DNA from: a virus
IMG/VR virus record: IMGVR_UViG_3300028025_003320
Coordinates: 1-24,071 of that record
DNA length: 24,071 nt
Strand: one strand, 5' to 3'
The position numbers and the translations under genes were made by a program. The notes under the pieces were generated by a model. It was not told the DNA's origin. It did no database searches and was given only the letters and a program-made list of their open reading frames with translations. Shown piece by piece: positions 15,968 through 21,714 of the stretch. Positions within the stretch are counted from its first letter, which is position 1, and each line of letters begins with the position of its first letter.

Positions 15968-15988
15968 ATTTTACCGCCTTTCAATGAA

Positions 15989-15997
15989 ATATAAGTT
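15989..15997 (-). promoter_or_regulatory. Candidate promoter motif AACTTATAT before the terminase operon
   Basis: The minus strand reads AACTTATAT with its edge 22 bases before the first leftward gene of the terminase block. The same nine bases occur at 23923-23931, 19 bases before Hsp20, also the head of a transcript. The match and similar spacing suggest a -10-like or phage late-promoter element. Two occurrences are too few to prove it. Confidence 0.35.
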
Positions 15998-16013
15998 TAC
16001 CGCACATTCCTGG

Positions 16014-16043
16014 TTGCAGACCCCCTGTAGTTACTGCTACGGT
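16014..16043 (+). promoter_or_regulatory. Candidate promoter for the lysozyme transcript
   Basis: TTGCAG at 16014-16019 and TACGGT at 16038-16043 are spaced by 18 bases and fit a loose -35/-10 pair of actinobacterial type. The predicted start would fall near 16050, exactly where the 9-bp GNRA hairpin begins. If the P1 helix at 16026-16082 is part of the RNA, the real start must be further upstream, so the two readings compete. Confidence 0.28.
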
Positions 16044-16149
16044 ATATCCATGGCTCAGGCAACTGGGCCATCACTAACTACGTAACAAAAGGGTTGCAGT
16101 ACGAATCCGGCAGACATAGGCCGGATTGCTTTATGTGGGTGACAGTCAC
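16026..16149 (+). ncRNA. Structured RNA leader upstream of the lysozyme gene (candidate)
   Basis: Three nested or adjacent helices fill most of the 219-base gap. (1) 16050-16058 pairs with 16063-16071, a 9-bp stem closed by a GCAA tetraloop (GNRA). (2) 16026-16033 pairs with 16075-16082, enclosing that hairpin. (3) aatccggc 16104-16111 pairs perfectly with gccggatt 16120-16127. A near-perfect palindrome gtgac-a-gtcac follows at 16139-16149. The wobble pairs in (1) and (2) and the GNRA loop work only for RNA read on the plus strand, so the leader belongs to the lysozyme mRNA or is a small RNA upstream of it. I could not fit it to a tRNA or to a riboswitch consensus I know, including c-di-AMP. 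Confidence 0.4.
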
Positions 16150-16186
16150 ATAGGGTAAGAACTGGCCTTCTAGCCTAGGAGATAGT

Positions 16187-16708
16187 GTGAATTTTAATGC
16201 AAAACAGAAAATTGGAATACTAGTAATATGCGCCGCACTTCCGTGGATCCCTCCAGCTTTAGCAGCTGAATCAGATGGGTCTACAGTAACGGCAGCTACC
16301 CCAGTAAAAACGGGGTTAGATCTATACAGGGGGGCTACAGAGCTCTCTGATACCGACCTGAAGGACCTGCTAAGCCAAGTAGGATTTGAAGGTCAAGCAC
16401 TTAGGATCGCTTGGGCGGTTGCTAAAAAAGAGTCTAATGGGCGTCCAAAGGCCCACAATGGAGATACCAGCACTGGAGACAACTCTTACGGGATTTTCCA
16501 GATAAATATGCTTGGTAGCTTAGGTACTGATAGGAGAGAGAAGTTTGAACTTAAAAGTGACTTGGAGTTGTTTGATCCGGTAAAAAATGCCCAGATTGCC
16601 TACTACATGACAAATGGGGGAAGCAACTGGTCTTCTTGGAAAATATATCCTGGAAAGAACAATGGTTCACGATACGCGGAGTTCTTTGAAGAATTCCCTA
16701 AATTATAG
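16187..16708 (+). CDS. Secreted lysozyme-like (transglycosylase-fold) endolysin
   Basis: A 173-residue protein and the only rightward gene here. Residues 1-27 are a classical signal peptide: a Lys-containing N-end, the core IGILVICAALPWIPPALA, and a likely cut after Ala26 or Ala27. The catalytic part follows a lysozyme/SLT pattern: AWAVAKKESNGRPKAHN with Glu82 as probable catalytic acid, SYGIFQINMLGSLG at 100-113, then LFDPVKNAQIAYYM and GGSNWSSWKIYP. It would cut peptidoglycan outside the membrane. The GTG at 16187 is chosen because AGGAG lies five bases upstream. It ends at a bidirectional terminator. With Sec export a holin may not be strictly required, or it could act at entry or be of host origin. 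Confidence 0.85.
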   Translation: MNFNAKQKIGILVICAALPWIPPALAAESDGSTVTAATPVKTGLDLYRGATELSDTDLKDLLSQVGFEGQALRIAWAVAKKESNGRPKAHNGDTSTGDNSYGIFQINMLGSLGTDRREKFELKSDLELFDPVKNAQIAYYMTNGGSNWSSWKIYPGKNNGSRYAEFFEEFPKL

Positions 16709-16717
16709 GATTAACAT

Positions 16718-16751
16718 AAAAAACCCCCCGGTTATTAGCCGGGGGGTTTTT
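16718..16751. terminator. Bidirectional terminator between lysozyme and PASTA genes
   Basis: ccccccgg (16724-16731) pairs with ccgggggg (16739-16746) around a 7-base loop, flanked by AAAAAA on the left and TTTTT on the right. Both strands therefore read a GC-rich hairpin followed by a T tract. It sits exactly between two convergent genes. Confidence 0.92.
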
Positions 16752-16767
16752 GTTTGTGTTGAGAAGC

Positions 16768-17826
16768 TTATGAAGCTGCTGCCCAAGGTGTAATTGTAAT
16801 TGTAGCTGTTGAAAGAACATTTGCTGTTCCTGCTGCAACTGACTGTGTTCTGATTGTTCCAGCAACACCCACAACTGAAGCAGTTTGAGCTGATAGAGAA
16901 ACTGCGGTTGTTGCAGTAGTTGCTACTGTAAATGTGTTAGTTGCGTTATCAACAACGGTGTATGTTCCGTTAAGGGCCGCATCTCCGCCAGCAAATGCTG
17001 AAACAGTTACCTTAGTACCTACGCCGTATGCAGCGCCTGCACCTGAAGCAGTGAATACAAGGAGGTTAGAGCCTGAAGCACGAGCTGCTGCGGTAACAGT
17101 CTTAGCTGCGTTTGTAGCTGCTGTAGCTGTTGTGATATTAGCTGCTTCGTAACCAGCATCCTTAAGCTCGTCAAGAGCTAGTGCTGTTGTTTCGCCGAGT
17201 ACGTTAGGTACTACGATGTAAGGAATTCCAGCACCATCAGCTGCTGAACGAGCTGTTGTCTTCTCTACCTTACCGTACCACTGTCCTGTAATAAGGCCAG
17301 CGTTAGCTGAGTTAGTTACGGTGAACTTTAGCTTATCTGCTGAAGCAACTGTTGCTGCTGAGAGGTTATAAGCAGAAGCTGTAAGGCCGGTAATGTTTAC
17401 TACATCGCCAGCTGAAAGTTCGTTTTGTGATGTGTATGTAACAGTTGTTCCGTTACCTGAAGCTGCTGTAACCATGTAGTTACCTGCTGCTTCTACGAAT
17501 GAAGGGAAGTTAGCCCACTCTGCTTCAATATCTGAGTGGTTGTTTAAGTCTGGGTTTAGGCGTGCGCTAGCAACAGTGCTCTTATTTGTCCACTGGCCGT
17601 TTTGTGAGCCGCCGTATGTTTCTGTAGCTGTTGGGGTTCCATCGGCACGCTCGTCATTTGGCTGAGCTGGGCGAGATCCCCATACAAAATCTACACGAAG
17701 GTTTCCTGCGGAATCGGTAGCATTACCGTTGTTGTTAACTCCGGCTGGTTGTGCTGCAATTGCTACAGACTCTGCGCCCGTAGCGTTGTCAGATCCAATA
17801 GCTGCTGGTAAGTTATAGCTTGACAT
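16768..17826 (-). CDS. PASTA-containing virion or surface protein with inserted beta modules
   Basis: A 352-residue protein of low charge, rich in Ala, Thr, Val and Asn. Residues 203-232 (YIVVPNVLGETTALALDELK, then DAGYEAANI) match the first half of a PASTA repeat. The expected second half (GTIRTQSVAAGTANVLSTAT, ending ITITP) occurs only at 323-346. Between them lies a ~90-residue insert containing GVGTKVTVSAFAGGDAALNG and TYTVVDNATNTFTV. A related module is at about 128-172 (LSAGDVVNITGLTASAYN). There is no signal peptide. PASTA repeats bind peptidoglycan or muropeptides in host proteins; in a phage the likely use is a decoration or fibre protein that touches the cell wall. AAAAAGGAC precedes the ATG. 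Confidence 0.78.
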   Translation of the reverse strand: MSSYNLPAAIGSDNATGAESVAIAAQPAGVNNNGNATDSAGNLRVDFVWGSRPAQPNDERADGTPTATETYGGSQNGQWTNKSTVASARLNPDLNNHSDIEAEWANFPSFVEAAGNYMVTAASGNGTTVTYTSQNELSAGDVVNITGLTASAYNLSAATVASADKLKFTVTNSANAGLITGQWYGKVEKTTARSAADGAGIPYIVVPNVLGETTALALDELKDAGYEAANITTATAATNAAKTVTAAARASGSNLLVFTASGAGAAYGVGTKVTVSAFAGGDAALNGTYTVVDNATNTFTVATTATTAVSLSAQTASVVGVAGTIRTQSVAAGTANVLSTATITITPWAAAS

Positions 17827-17863
17827 TATGTCCTTTTTCTCTAGAGAGGTGTAATTCCGCCTG

Positions 17864-17897
17864 ATCGGGGCGTAGGTTGTAGTATCCCGATTTTTTT
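17864..17897 (+). terminator. Plus-strand terminator facing the leftward operon
   Basis: atcggg (17864-17869) pairs with cccgat (17886-17891), extended by a G-T wobble that only works on the plus strand, followed by a run of seven T. No rightward gene lies just upstream; the nearest is the lysozyme 1.1 kb away. It may stop readthrough or antisense transcripts of the PASTA gene before they enter the leftward cassette. Confidence 0.6.
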
Positions 17898-17915
17898 AAT
17901 TTAAGTACGGCTTAA

Positions 17916-18164
17916 CTAGCTACGCGACTTCTTACCCGTTGGGTACAAGTTGGGGGTGTTTGAGTCAACGCTGTCCCAGGGGCGGGTTAGGTGGTCGCTA
18001 CCACTTGTACGGCCTTTTTCAATGTTATCTTTGTTCTTAGACATTTCTTGCCGCGCCTGAGCCTCTAGAGCGCTCCAGTCACCATTTGCGGGAAAACCGT
18101 ATTCATCGGCCTCTTGGGCCTCAAGTTTACGGTTTCTTACGTTTGATGATGGGTTGGTTTTCAT
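17916..18164 (-). CDS. Small hydrophilic protein, last of the coupled cassette
   Basis: An 82-residue polar protein beginning MKTNPSSNVRNRKLEAQEAD, with a helical middle (DWSALEAQARQEMSKNKDNI) and a short basic end. Its ATG overlaps the stop of the HNH-like gene (ATGA, 4 bases), so it is translated by coupling. I recognise no family. After it comes an 89-base untranslated gap with a plus-strand terminator. Confidence 0.7.
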   Translation of the reverse strand: MKTNPSSNVRNRKLEAQEADEYGFPANGDWSALEAQARQEMSKNKDNIEKGRTSGSDHLTRPWDSVDSNTPNLYPTGKKSRS

Positions 18165-18454
18165 TTCTCGTTCTCTTTCTTGCCGGCTCGGCGTTTATTC
18201 TCTTTAGCAGTGTTCTTGCTGCGAGATATGGCTCGTAGGTTGCCCTTGGAGTCATTATTATGGTTATTGTCTTTATGGTCCACCGTGGTGTCCTTAGACT
18301 TAAGTTTACCGTTTTTTGCCTCGTAGTCAGCTCTAGCTTTGTTCTTAGAAGTCGTGACCCACTTACCGCCTACCTTTTTCTTGTAGACGTATATAGGGCG
18401 TCCGCCATTAGCAGCGGACCCCTTATACGGACCAAACTTCTTTGTCTCAGACAT
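18161..18454 (-). CDS. Small HNH-like nuclease domain protein
   Basis: A 97-residue, very basic protein. Residues 58-83 carry TVDHKDNNHNNDSKGNLRAI followed by SRSKNT. This is the His-Asn-His pattern of HNH_3-type nucleases (V-D-H-x-D-x-N...N-L-R...S-x-x-N), with Asp59-His60 and Asn72 as metal and general-base candidates. The usual upstream strand is reduced to YVYKKKVGGKWVTTS. At under 100 residues it is a minimal domain that could be a homing-type nuclease or a nicking partner of terminase, as HNH proteins are in several phages. The first ATG overlaps the preceding stop (TAATG). Confidence 0.75.
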   Translation of the reverse strand: MSETKKFGPYKGSAANGGRPIYVYKKKVGGKWVTTSKNKARADYEAKNGKLKSKDTTVDHKDNNHNNDSKGNLRAISRSKNTAKENKRRAGKKENEK

Positions 18455-18741
18455 TACTTCTTCTTTTTCTTTTCCCGCTTGTCCTCAGCCTTTTCGCCCT
18501 TTTTTCCTTCTTTGGCTTCGTGGGCTTTTTCCTTAGATTTAATTTTTTTAATAATTGCGTCATCCTTTTTACGGTCTTCTGCAATTGTGGCTGGCTTCTT
18601 CTTCTTGCCGTGAGCTTTGTCGGCTTTTTCAAAAGCTTTTTTATCTTCCTTACCAAAAGCTGCTCGTTTAAGAAGGCGGGCATCCATTTTTTCGTCCTTA
18701 GACTTTGTATACTTGCCCTTCATAAATGATGGTGTAGCCAT
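18454..18741 (-). CDS. Lysine-rich small protein
   Basis: A 95-residue protein with about one lysine in every three residues, mixed with Glu, Asp and Ala; it is probably one long charged helix or is disordered. It begins MATPSFMKGKYTKSKDEKMD and ends in KREKKKKK. The start overlaps the stop of the 47-residue gene (TAATG), and its own Lys codons provide the purine-rich lead for the next gene. A DNA-condensing internal virion role is possible but unproven. Confidence 0.72.
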   Translation of the reverse strand: MATPSFMKGKYTKSKDEKMDARLLKRAAFGKEDKKAFEKADKAHGKKKKPATIAEDRKKDDAIIKKIKSKEKAHEAKEGKKGEKAEDKREKKKKK

Positions 18742-18884
18742 TACATACCCTTCTTTCTGTTCATAGTGGCCTTCTTAGCAGGAGCTTTTGAAGACGCTTT
18801 CTTATCAAACTTCTTATTAGCAGCAGCTAGAGTTTTCATGCCGTGCTTATCTTTTGGCTTACCACAGCCACAGGTGGCGCACAT
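18741..18884 (-). CDS. 47-residue peptide with MC-x-x-CGCGK start
   Basis: A short gene of 47 residues: MCATCGCGKPKDKHGMKTLA, then a Lys/Ala-rich tail (NKKFDKKASSKAPAKKATMN) ending in KKGM. The start and stop both overlap neighbours by one base (TAATG at each end), which supports it as real despite its size. Cys2, Cys5 and Cys7 could bind a metal. The first residues repeat those of the next gene upstream. Confidence 0.72.
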   Translation of the reverse strand: MCATCGCGKPKDKHGMKTLAAANKKFDKKASSKAPAKKATMNRKKGM

Positions 18885-19057
18885 TACTTTTTCTTCTTCC
18901 GTAGGGCAGCGAAGTCAGATCCTTCTAGCTTGCCGTCTTTGTCTACATCAAGCTTCTTCTGCTTTGGAGACATTTTCTTTGCAGTCTTCTTTGCCTTTGG
19001 GCCCTTACCAAAACCTGGCTCGCCTTTTTTCTTACCACATCCGCATGCTACGCACAT
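18884..19057 (-). CDS. 57-residue peptide with MC-x-x-CGCGK start and EF-hand-like loop
   Basis: The ATG at 19057 is preferred over one 42 bases upstream because it lies next to the preceding stop and gives the same MCVACGCGK start as the neighbouring paralogue. The middle is Lys/Gly-rich (GEPGFGKGPKAKKTAKKMS). Near the end LDVDKDGKLEGSDFAALR carries an EF-hand-like calcium loop (Asp, Asp, Asp-Gly, then Glu and Asp at the expected spacing) before a KKKK tail. There is only one loop, so calcium binding is a suggestion. Confidence 0.7.
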   Translation of the reverse strand: MCVACGCGKKKGEPGFGKGPKAKKTAKKMSPKQKKLDVDKDGKLEGSDFAALRKKKK

Positions 19058-19058
19058 A

Positions 19059-19229
19059 TTATTTTTTCTTCTTTCTCGAAGCAGCAGCATTATCAACAAG
19101 GTTTGGGTAAGGACGACCAGCGGCCTTAGCTTTTGCCTTTGCAGACGCTTTCTGCGATTTGGTTAGTTTACTTGTAGATTCTGGTTTTGGATCTTTCTTG
19201 TCCCAGAAAGCTTTCTTCTTGGTAGCCAT
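19059..19229 (-). CDS. 56-residue lysine-rich protein with AGRPYPNLVDN motif
   Basis: A short gene (start 19229, stop 19059): MATKKKAFWDKKDPKPESTS, then KLTKSQKASAKAKAKAAGRP, YPNLVDNAAAS and a KKKK end. The L-T-x-x-Q-K...A-K-x-x-A-G-R-P-Y-P-N-L-V-D-N pattern is, from memory, a recurring small phage protein of unknown function. The start shares one base with the preceding stop (TAATG), and one base separates its stop from the next ATG. Confidence 0.75.
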   Translation of the reverse strand: MATKKKAFWDKKDPKPESTSKLTKSQKASAKAKAKAAGRPYPNLVDNAAASRKKKK

Positions 19230-19435
19230 TATTTGCCCTTCTTATGGGGGTTCTTCTTGTGCCAGTCTTTAGTTGCCTTGACGCCCTCTTTGACTGTCTT
19301 AGCCCCAGCTTTCTTAGTTAGATTGATCTTGTCATACTTACCAGCCTTAGCGCTGGCAGCATGATCCACAATTATCTCACCCTTTTTATTTTTCTTAACT
19401 ACGTGGTCTGCACCACCAGCTTTAATCTTAGGCAT
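19229..19435 (-). CDS. Small lysine-rich protein of the coupled cassette
   Basis: A 68-residue protein starting MPKIKAGGADHVVKKNKKGE at the ATG at 19435, which shares a base with the preceding stop; a start four codons earlier is possible but would overlap more. It continues IIVDHAASAKAGKYDKINLT and ends in HKKNPHKKGK. It is highly basic and has no known domain. The GAAGGG needed by the next gene lies in its last codons. Confidence 0.72.
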   Translation of the reverse strand: MPKIKAGGADHVVKKNKKGEIIVDHAASAKAGKYDKINLTKKAGAKTVKEGVKATKDWHKKNPHKKGK

Positions 19436-19716
19436 TAGCAGTCCCAAGCTCTGCGTGCTTTATTTAGGCGGCTATTAGGGTCTTTAGCTGCTTTAGGAAA
19501 CATCTTAGCTTGCCCAGCTGATCTAGCGCAGTAAGACTTACGACGAGCAGCAGACTTCTTAGATTTAGCTGCTTCTTCTTTTTTTACAGGTGGCTTTAGT
19601 GTTCCACCAGTTTCACGCTTATATGATGCGCGTCCTTTAGCGTTTAGACCGCCGTTTTCGTTCTGCCCCTCTTTACGGGTCCAAGCGGCAGATTTCTTTT
19701 TAGTTTTAGTTGCCAC
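19435..19716 (-). CDS. Small basic phage protein with RRKSYCAR motif (DUF6321-like)
   Basis: A 93-residue protein. The region GLNAKGRASYKRETGGTLKP, then ARRKSYCARSAGQAK, and the ending DPNSRLNKARRAWDC match a small phage family I know from cyanophages (probably DUF6321: G-R-x-x-Y/F-x-R-E-x-G-x-x-L-K-x-P...R-R-K-S-F-C-A-R...W-x-C). The function is not known. The start is a GTG at 19716 sharing one base with the preceding stop (TAGTG). The family name should be checked by search. Confidence 0.78.
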   Translation of the reverse strand: MATKTKKKSAAWTRKEGQNENGGLNAKGRASYKRETGGTLKPPVKKEEAAKSKKSAARRKSYCARSAGQAKMFPKAAKDPNSRLNKARRAWDC

Positions 19717-20003
19717 TAATCTAGGTCCTTTCGATATGCCGGTCTTGGTTCAGGGGCGCAATTGCGTCGAACGTGGTCCATCGCCTTGCCCCAAATAACC
19801 TTTGTGTTATTCTCCATAGAGAATTGACTCAAAGATAAGCGTTTATTGTATCTGTCAGGCGCAGCCTTCACAGTCTCACCGCAGTTATCACAAGTCCAAG
19901 AATGAACTTGCTCATCCTTGTGCCACTTTACGTCACCAAGATTGGTGGTCTTTTTGGCTAGATCACTAACTGGTGGACGTTTTTTACGGCTTCTGGCTGC
20001 CAT
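19716..20003 (-). CDS. Small zinc-finger-like protein
   Basis: A 95-residue basic protein with HSWTCDNCGETVKAAPDRYN followed by MDHVRRNC. Cys38, Cys41, His77 and Cys82 make a plausible zinc site of the C-x2-C...H-x4-C type. The N-terminus is Lys/Arg-rich (RSRKKRPP). GAGG lies nine bases before the ATG, and the start overlaps the end of the 576-residue gene by 20 bases. A nucleic-acid-binding role is likely but unproven. Confidence 0.75.
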   Translation of the reverse strand: MAARSRKKRPPVSDLAKKTTNLGDVKWHKDEQVHSWTCDNCGETVKAAPDRYNKRLSLSQFSMENNTKVIWGKAMDHVRRNCAPEPRPAYRKDLD

Positions 20004-21714
20004 CGCTGTTTACCTCAGTAAACTTGTTGGCTACATTAGATATAACTCGAACTGCTCTAGGGGCGCGCCTCTTTCCTCCACGACCTTCACTAGCCAAAGC
20101 TCGTTGTTCTTTAGCCTTTGCAGCTCCGCGCTCGCGTTGTTCAGTAACTTGACCTATTCTCTTTGTTCTGTGAGCAATAGCTTCGCTGCTAATCTTTCTA
20201 AACATTTCGGGATTCTTGTGTCTTGCCTCAAATACGGCAGCTACAGCATCTCTCTCATTGTACCTAACGCCAGCTGCTTGTGCCTTAGTCTTTAAAAAGC
20301 TTCTAAGGTGGTGAGGTTCTAGATCAGAACCGCCTTCTTTACCCTCAACAGGTACGCGTATGAACTTAGTTAGCGCATGCATACGGTCTTCGTGAGAAGC
20401 CATAACACCAAATGGGGTTTCTTTAGGGCGATCAGGCTGTGCAGATATTTCTCCTGCACGAGTCATCTTAATTGGGTAATCCATTGCAGATACCGCCTCA
20501 CCTACACGAGCTGCGCCCTTAGGAACCTCTCGCGTGTAAGACTTAGTTAAATCGCGCTCATCTGCTCTTGTTACAGAAACAGTTGGTCCTGGACGCTCTC
20601 CGCGTACAACGGTTCCACTCTTAAGTTTCTTATCTGCCTTCTTAGGCTCACGAATAATAGATTCGGCTTTATCAATAACAGCTGATTTTTCAGTTGGATC
20701 AGTAATTTTTTCAGCACGCTTAAGCATGCTACCCTTTAATGCGTCTTTATTAGCATCAATACGGGCAGCTTTTTCTCTAGCAAGCGTGTCTGTTTTTTTG
20801 CTGCTTTCTTCAGCTCTTGCATTAAGAACGTTAGAAGTTCTTTCTCCGCCCTTTGCAGCTGCTTTGTATCCCTTAGTTGCATTAGGTTCTAAAGCTCGCA
20901 TAGCGTTGTAACGAGCTTTACGTTCAATCCGCCTACGTCGTCCAGGAGAGGTATCTCCTGCGGTTCTAGCAATATCTGCAATGTTAAGAATTCCAGCTTT
21001 ACCTTCACCAGGCATTTGTGACGGGCCATCAGTACGAACCCACTTACCATCAACTTTCTTACCTGTGTTAGGTTTAGATACCGGCTTTGCTTGAGCTTCT
21101 GGAAGCGGAACTACTGGTACAGTTTTAGCGGCCTCAATCTTTGCTTTAGCCGAGGCTGTGCGTTTAGCTGTACGTCGTTCTCTTACTGACTTTGGTACAT
21201 CAGCGCGAGCTTGAGTCTCTTTTTCTTCTTTAACTTGAGCACGCTTACTAGATTCTTTAACTAGGCGCTTATCATTTATAGCAAGATCATTTAACGCAAC
21301 TTTTTTATCATCACCAATAAGTGGTTGAATAGCGCCGCTTTTGCTAACTCGAGAAAGTCCCATACCCAAAGAACGCTCAGATAATCTACGTTGTGCGCCT
21401 TTCTTTACCGCAGGCGTTACATCCTGATGTCCAGCGCTGCCAGATAGTTCTCTATCTTTAGCTTCTAGCTTTAGTGGTGCTAGTGGCGCTTCATCGCCCT
21501 TAATTCGATCTACGTGCTTAGCACGACTTGCAGCATCTGCTGCTTCTTGTGCTTCACGTTCTGACTTCTTTGGGCGCTCCGTAATATTAACAGCACTCTT
21601 ACGATACTCTTCTGGTGTAGAAAGACCAATCTCACGCGCTTTACGAGATTCACGACTATAGACCTTAGCTTTTTCAGTCTTCTGTTTCATTACTCTATTG
21701 CCGGTACGCGCCAT
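19984..21714 (-). CDS. 576-residue highly charged, mostly disordered protein
   Basis: Rich in Lys, Arg, Glu and Ala along almost its whole length (KTEKAKVYSRESRKAREIGL, KSEREAQEAADAASRAKHVD), with few hydrophobic segments. One part looks folded: about 444-515 (HALTKFIRVPVEGKEG, then LEPHHLRSFLKTKAQAAGVR and RDAVAAVFEARHKNPEMF), a helical domain. A Pro-rich stretch (VPVVPLPEAQAKPVSKPNTG) lies in the first half. No transmembrane segments, signal or known catalytic motif are seen. The ATG shares a base with the preceding stop. Its size, charge and place in the virion region suggest an internal head protein packed with DNA, which is inference. Confidence 0.72.
   Translation of the reverse strand: MARTGNRVMKQKTEKAKVYSRESRKAREIGLSTPEEYRKSAVNITERPKKSEREAQEAADAASRAKHVDRIKGDEAPLAPLKLEAKDRELSGSAGHQDVTPAVKKGAQRRLSERSLGMGLSRVSKSGAIQPLIGDDKKVALNDLAINDKRLVKESSKRAQVKEEKETQARADVPKSVRERRTAKRTASAKAKIEAAKTVPVVPLPEAQAKPVSKPNTGKKVDGKWVRTDGPSQMPGEGKAGILNIADIARTAGDTSPGRRRRIERKARYNAMRALEPNATKGYKAAAKGGERTSNVLNARAEESSKKTDTLAREKAARIDANKDALKGSMLKRAEKITDPTEKSAVIDKAESIIREPKKADKKLKSGTVVRGERPGPTVSVTRADERDLTKSYTREVPKGAARVGEAVSAMDYPIKMTRAGEISAQPDRPKETPFGVMASHEDRMHALTKFIRVPVEGKEGGSDLEPHHLRSFLKTKAQAAGVRYNERDAVAAVFEARHKNPEMFRKISSEAIAHRTKRIGQVTEQRERGAAKAKEQRALASEGRGGKRRAPRAVRVISNVANKFTEVNSDGSQKP

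Noticed and set aside
16012-16150. A tRNA gene or a c-di-AMP riboswitch in the lysozyme leader
   Set aside because: No cloverleaf with acceptor, D, anticodon and T arms can be drawn, and the known c-di-AMP consensus blocks are not present in order. Kept only as an unnamed structured RNA candidate.
18260-18729. Plus-strand hydrophobic open frames (Phe/Leu/Ser rich) opposite lysine-rich genes
   Set aside because: AAG and AAA codons read in reverse give CTT and TTT, so membrane-like proteins appear by composition alone. The minus-strand genes are linked by precise stop/start overlaps.
18766-19166. Plus-strand frames opposite the micro-protein genes
   Set aside because: They have the same Phe/Leu artefact of reversed lysine codons, and they conflict with the coupled minus-strand chain.
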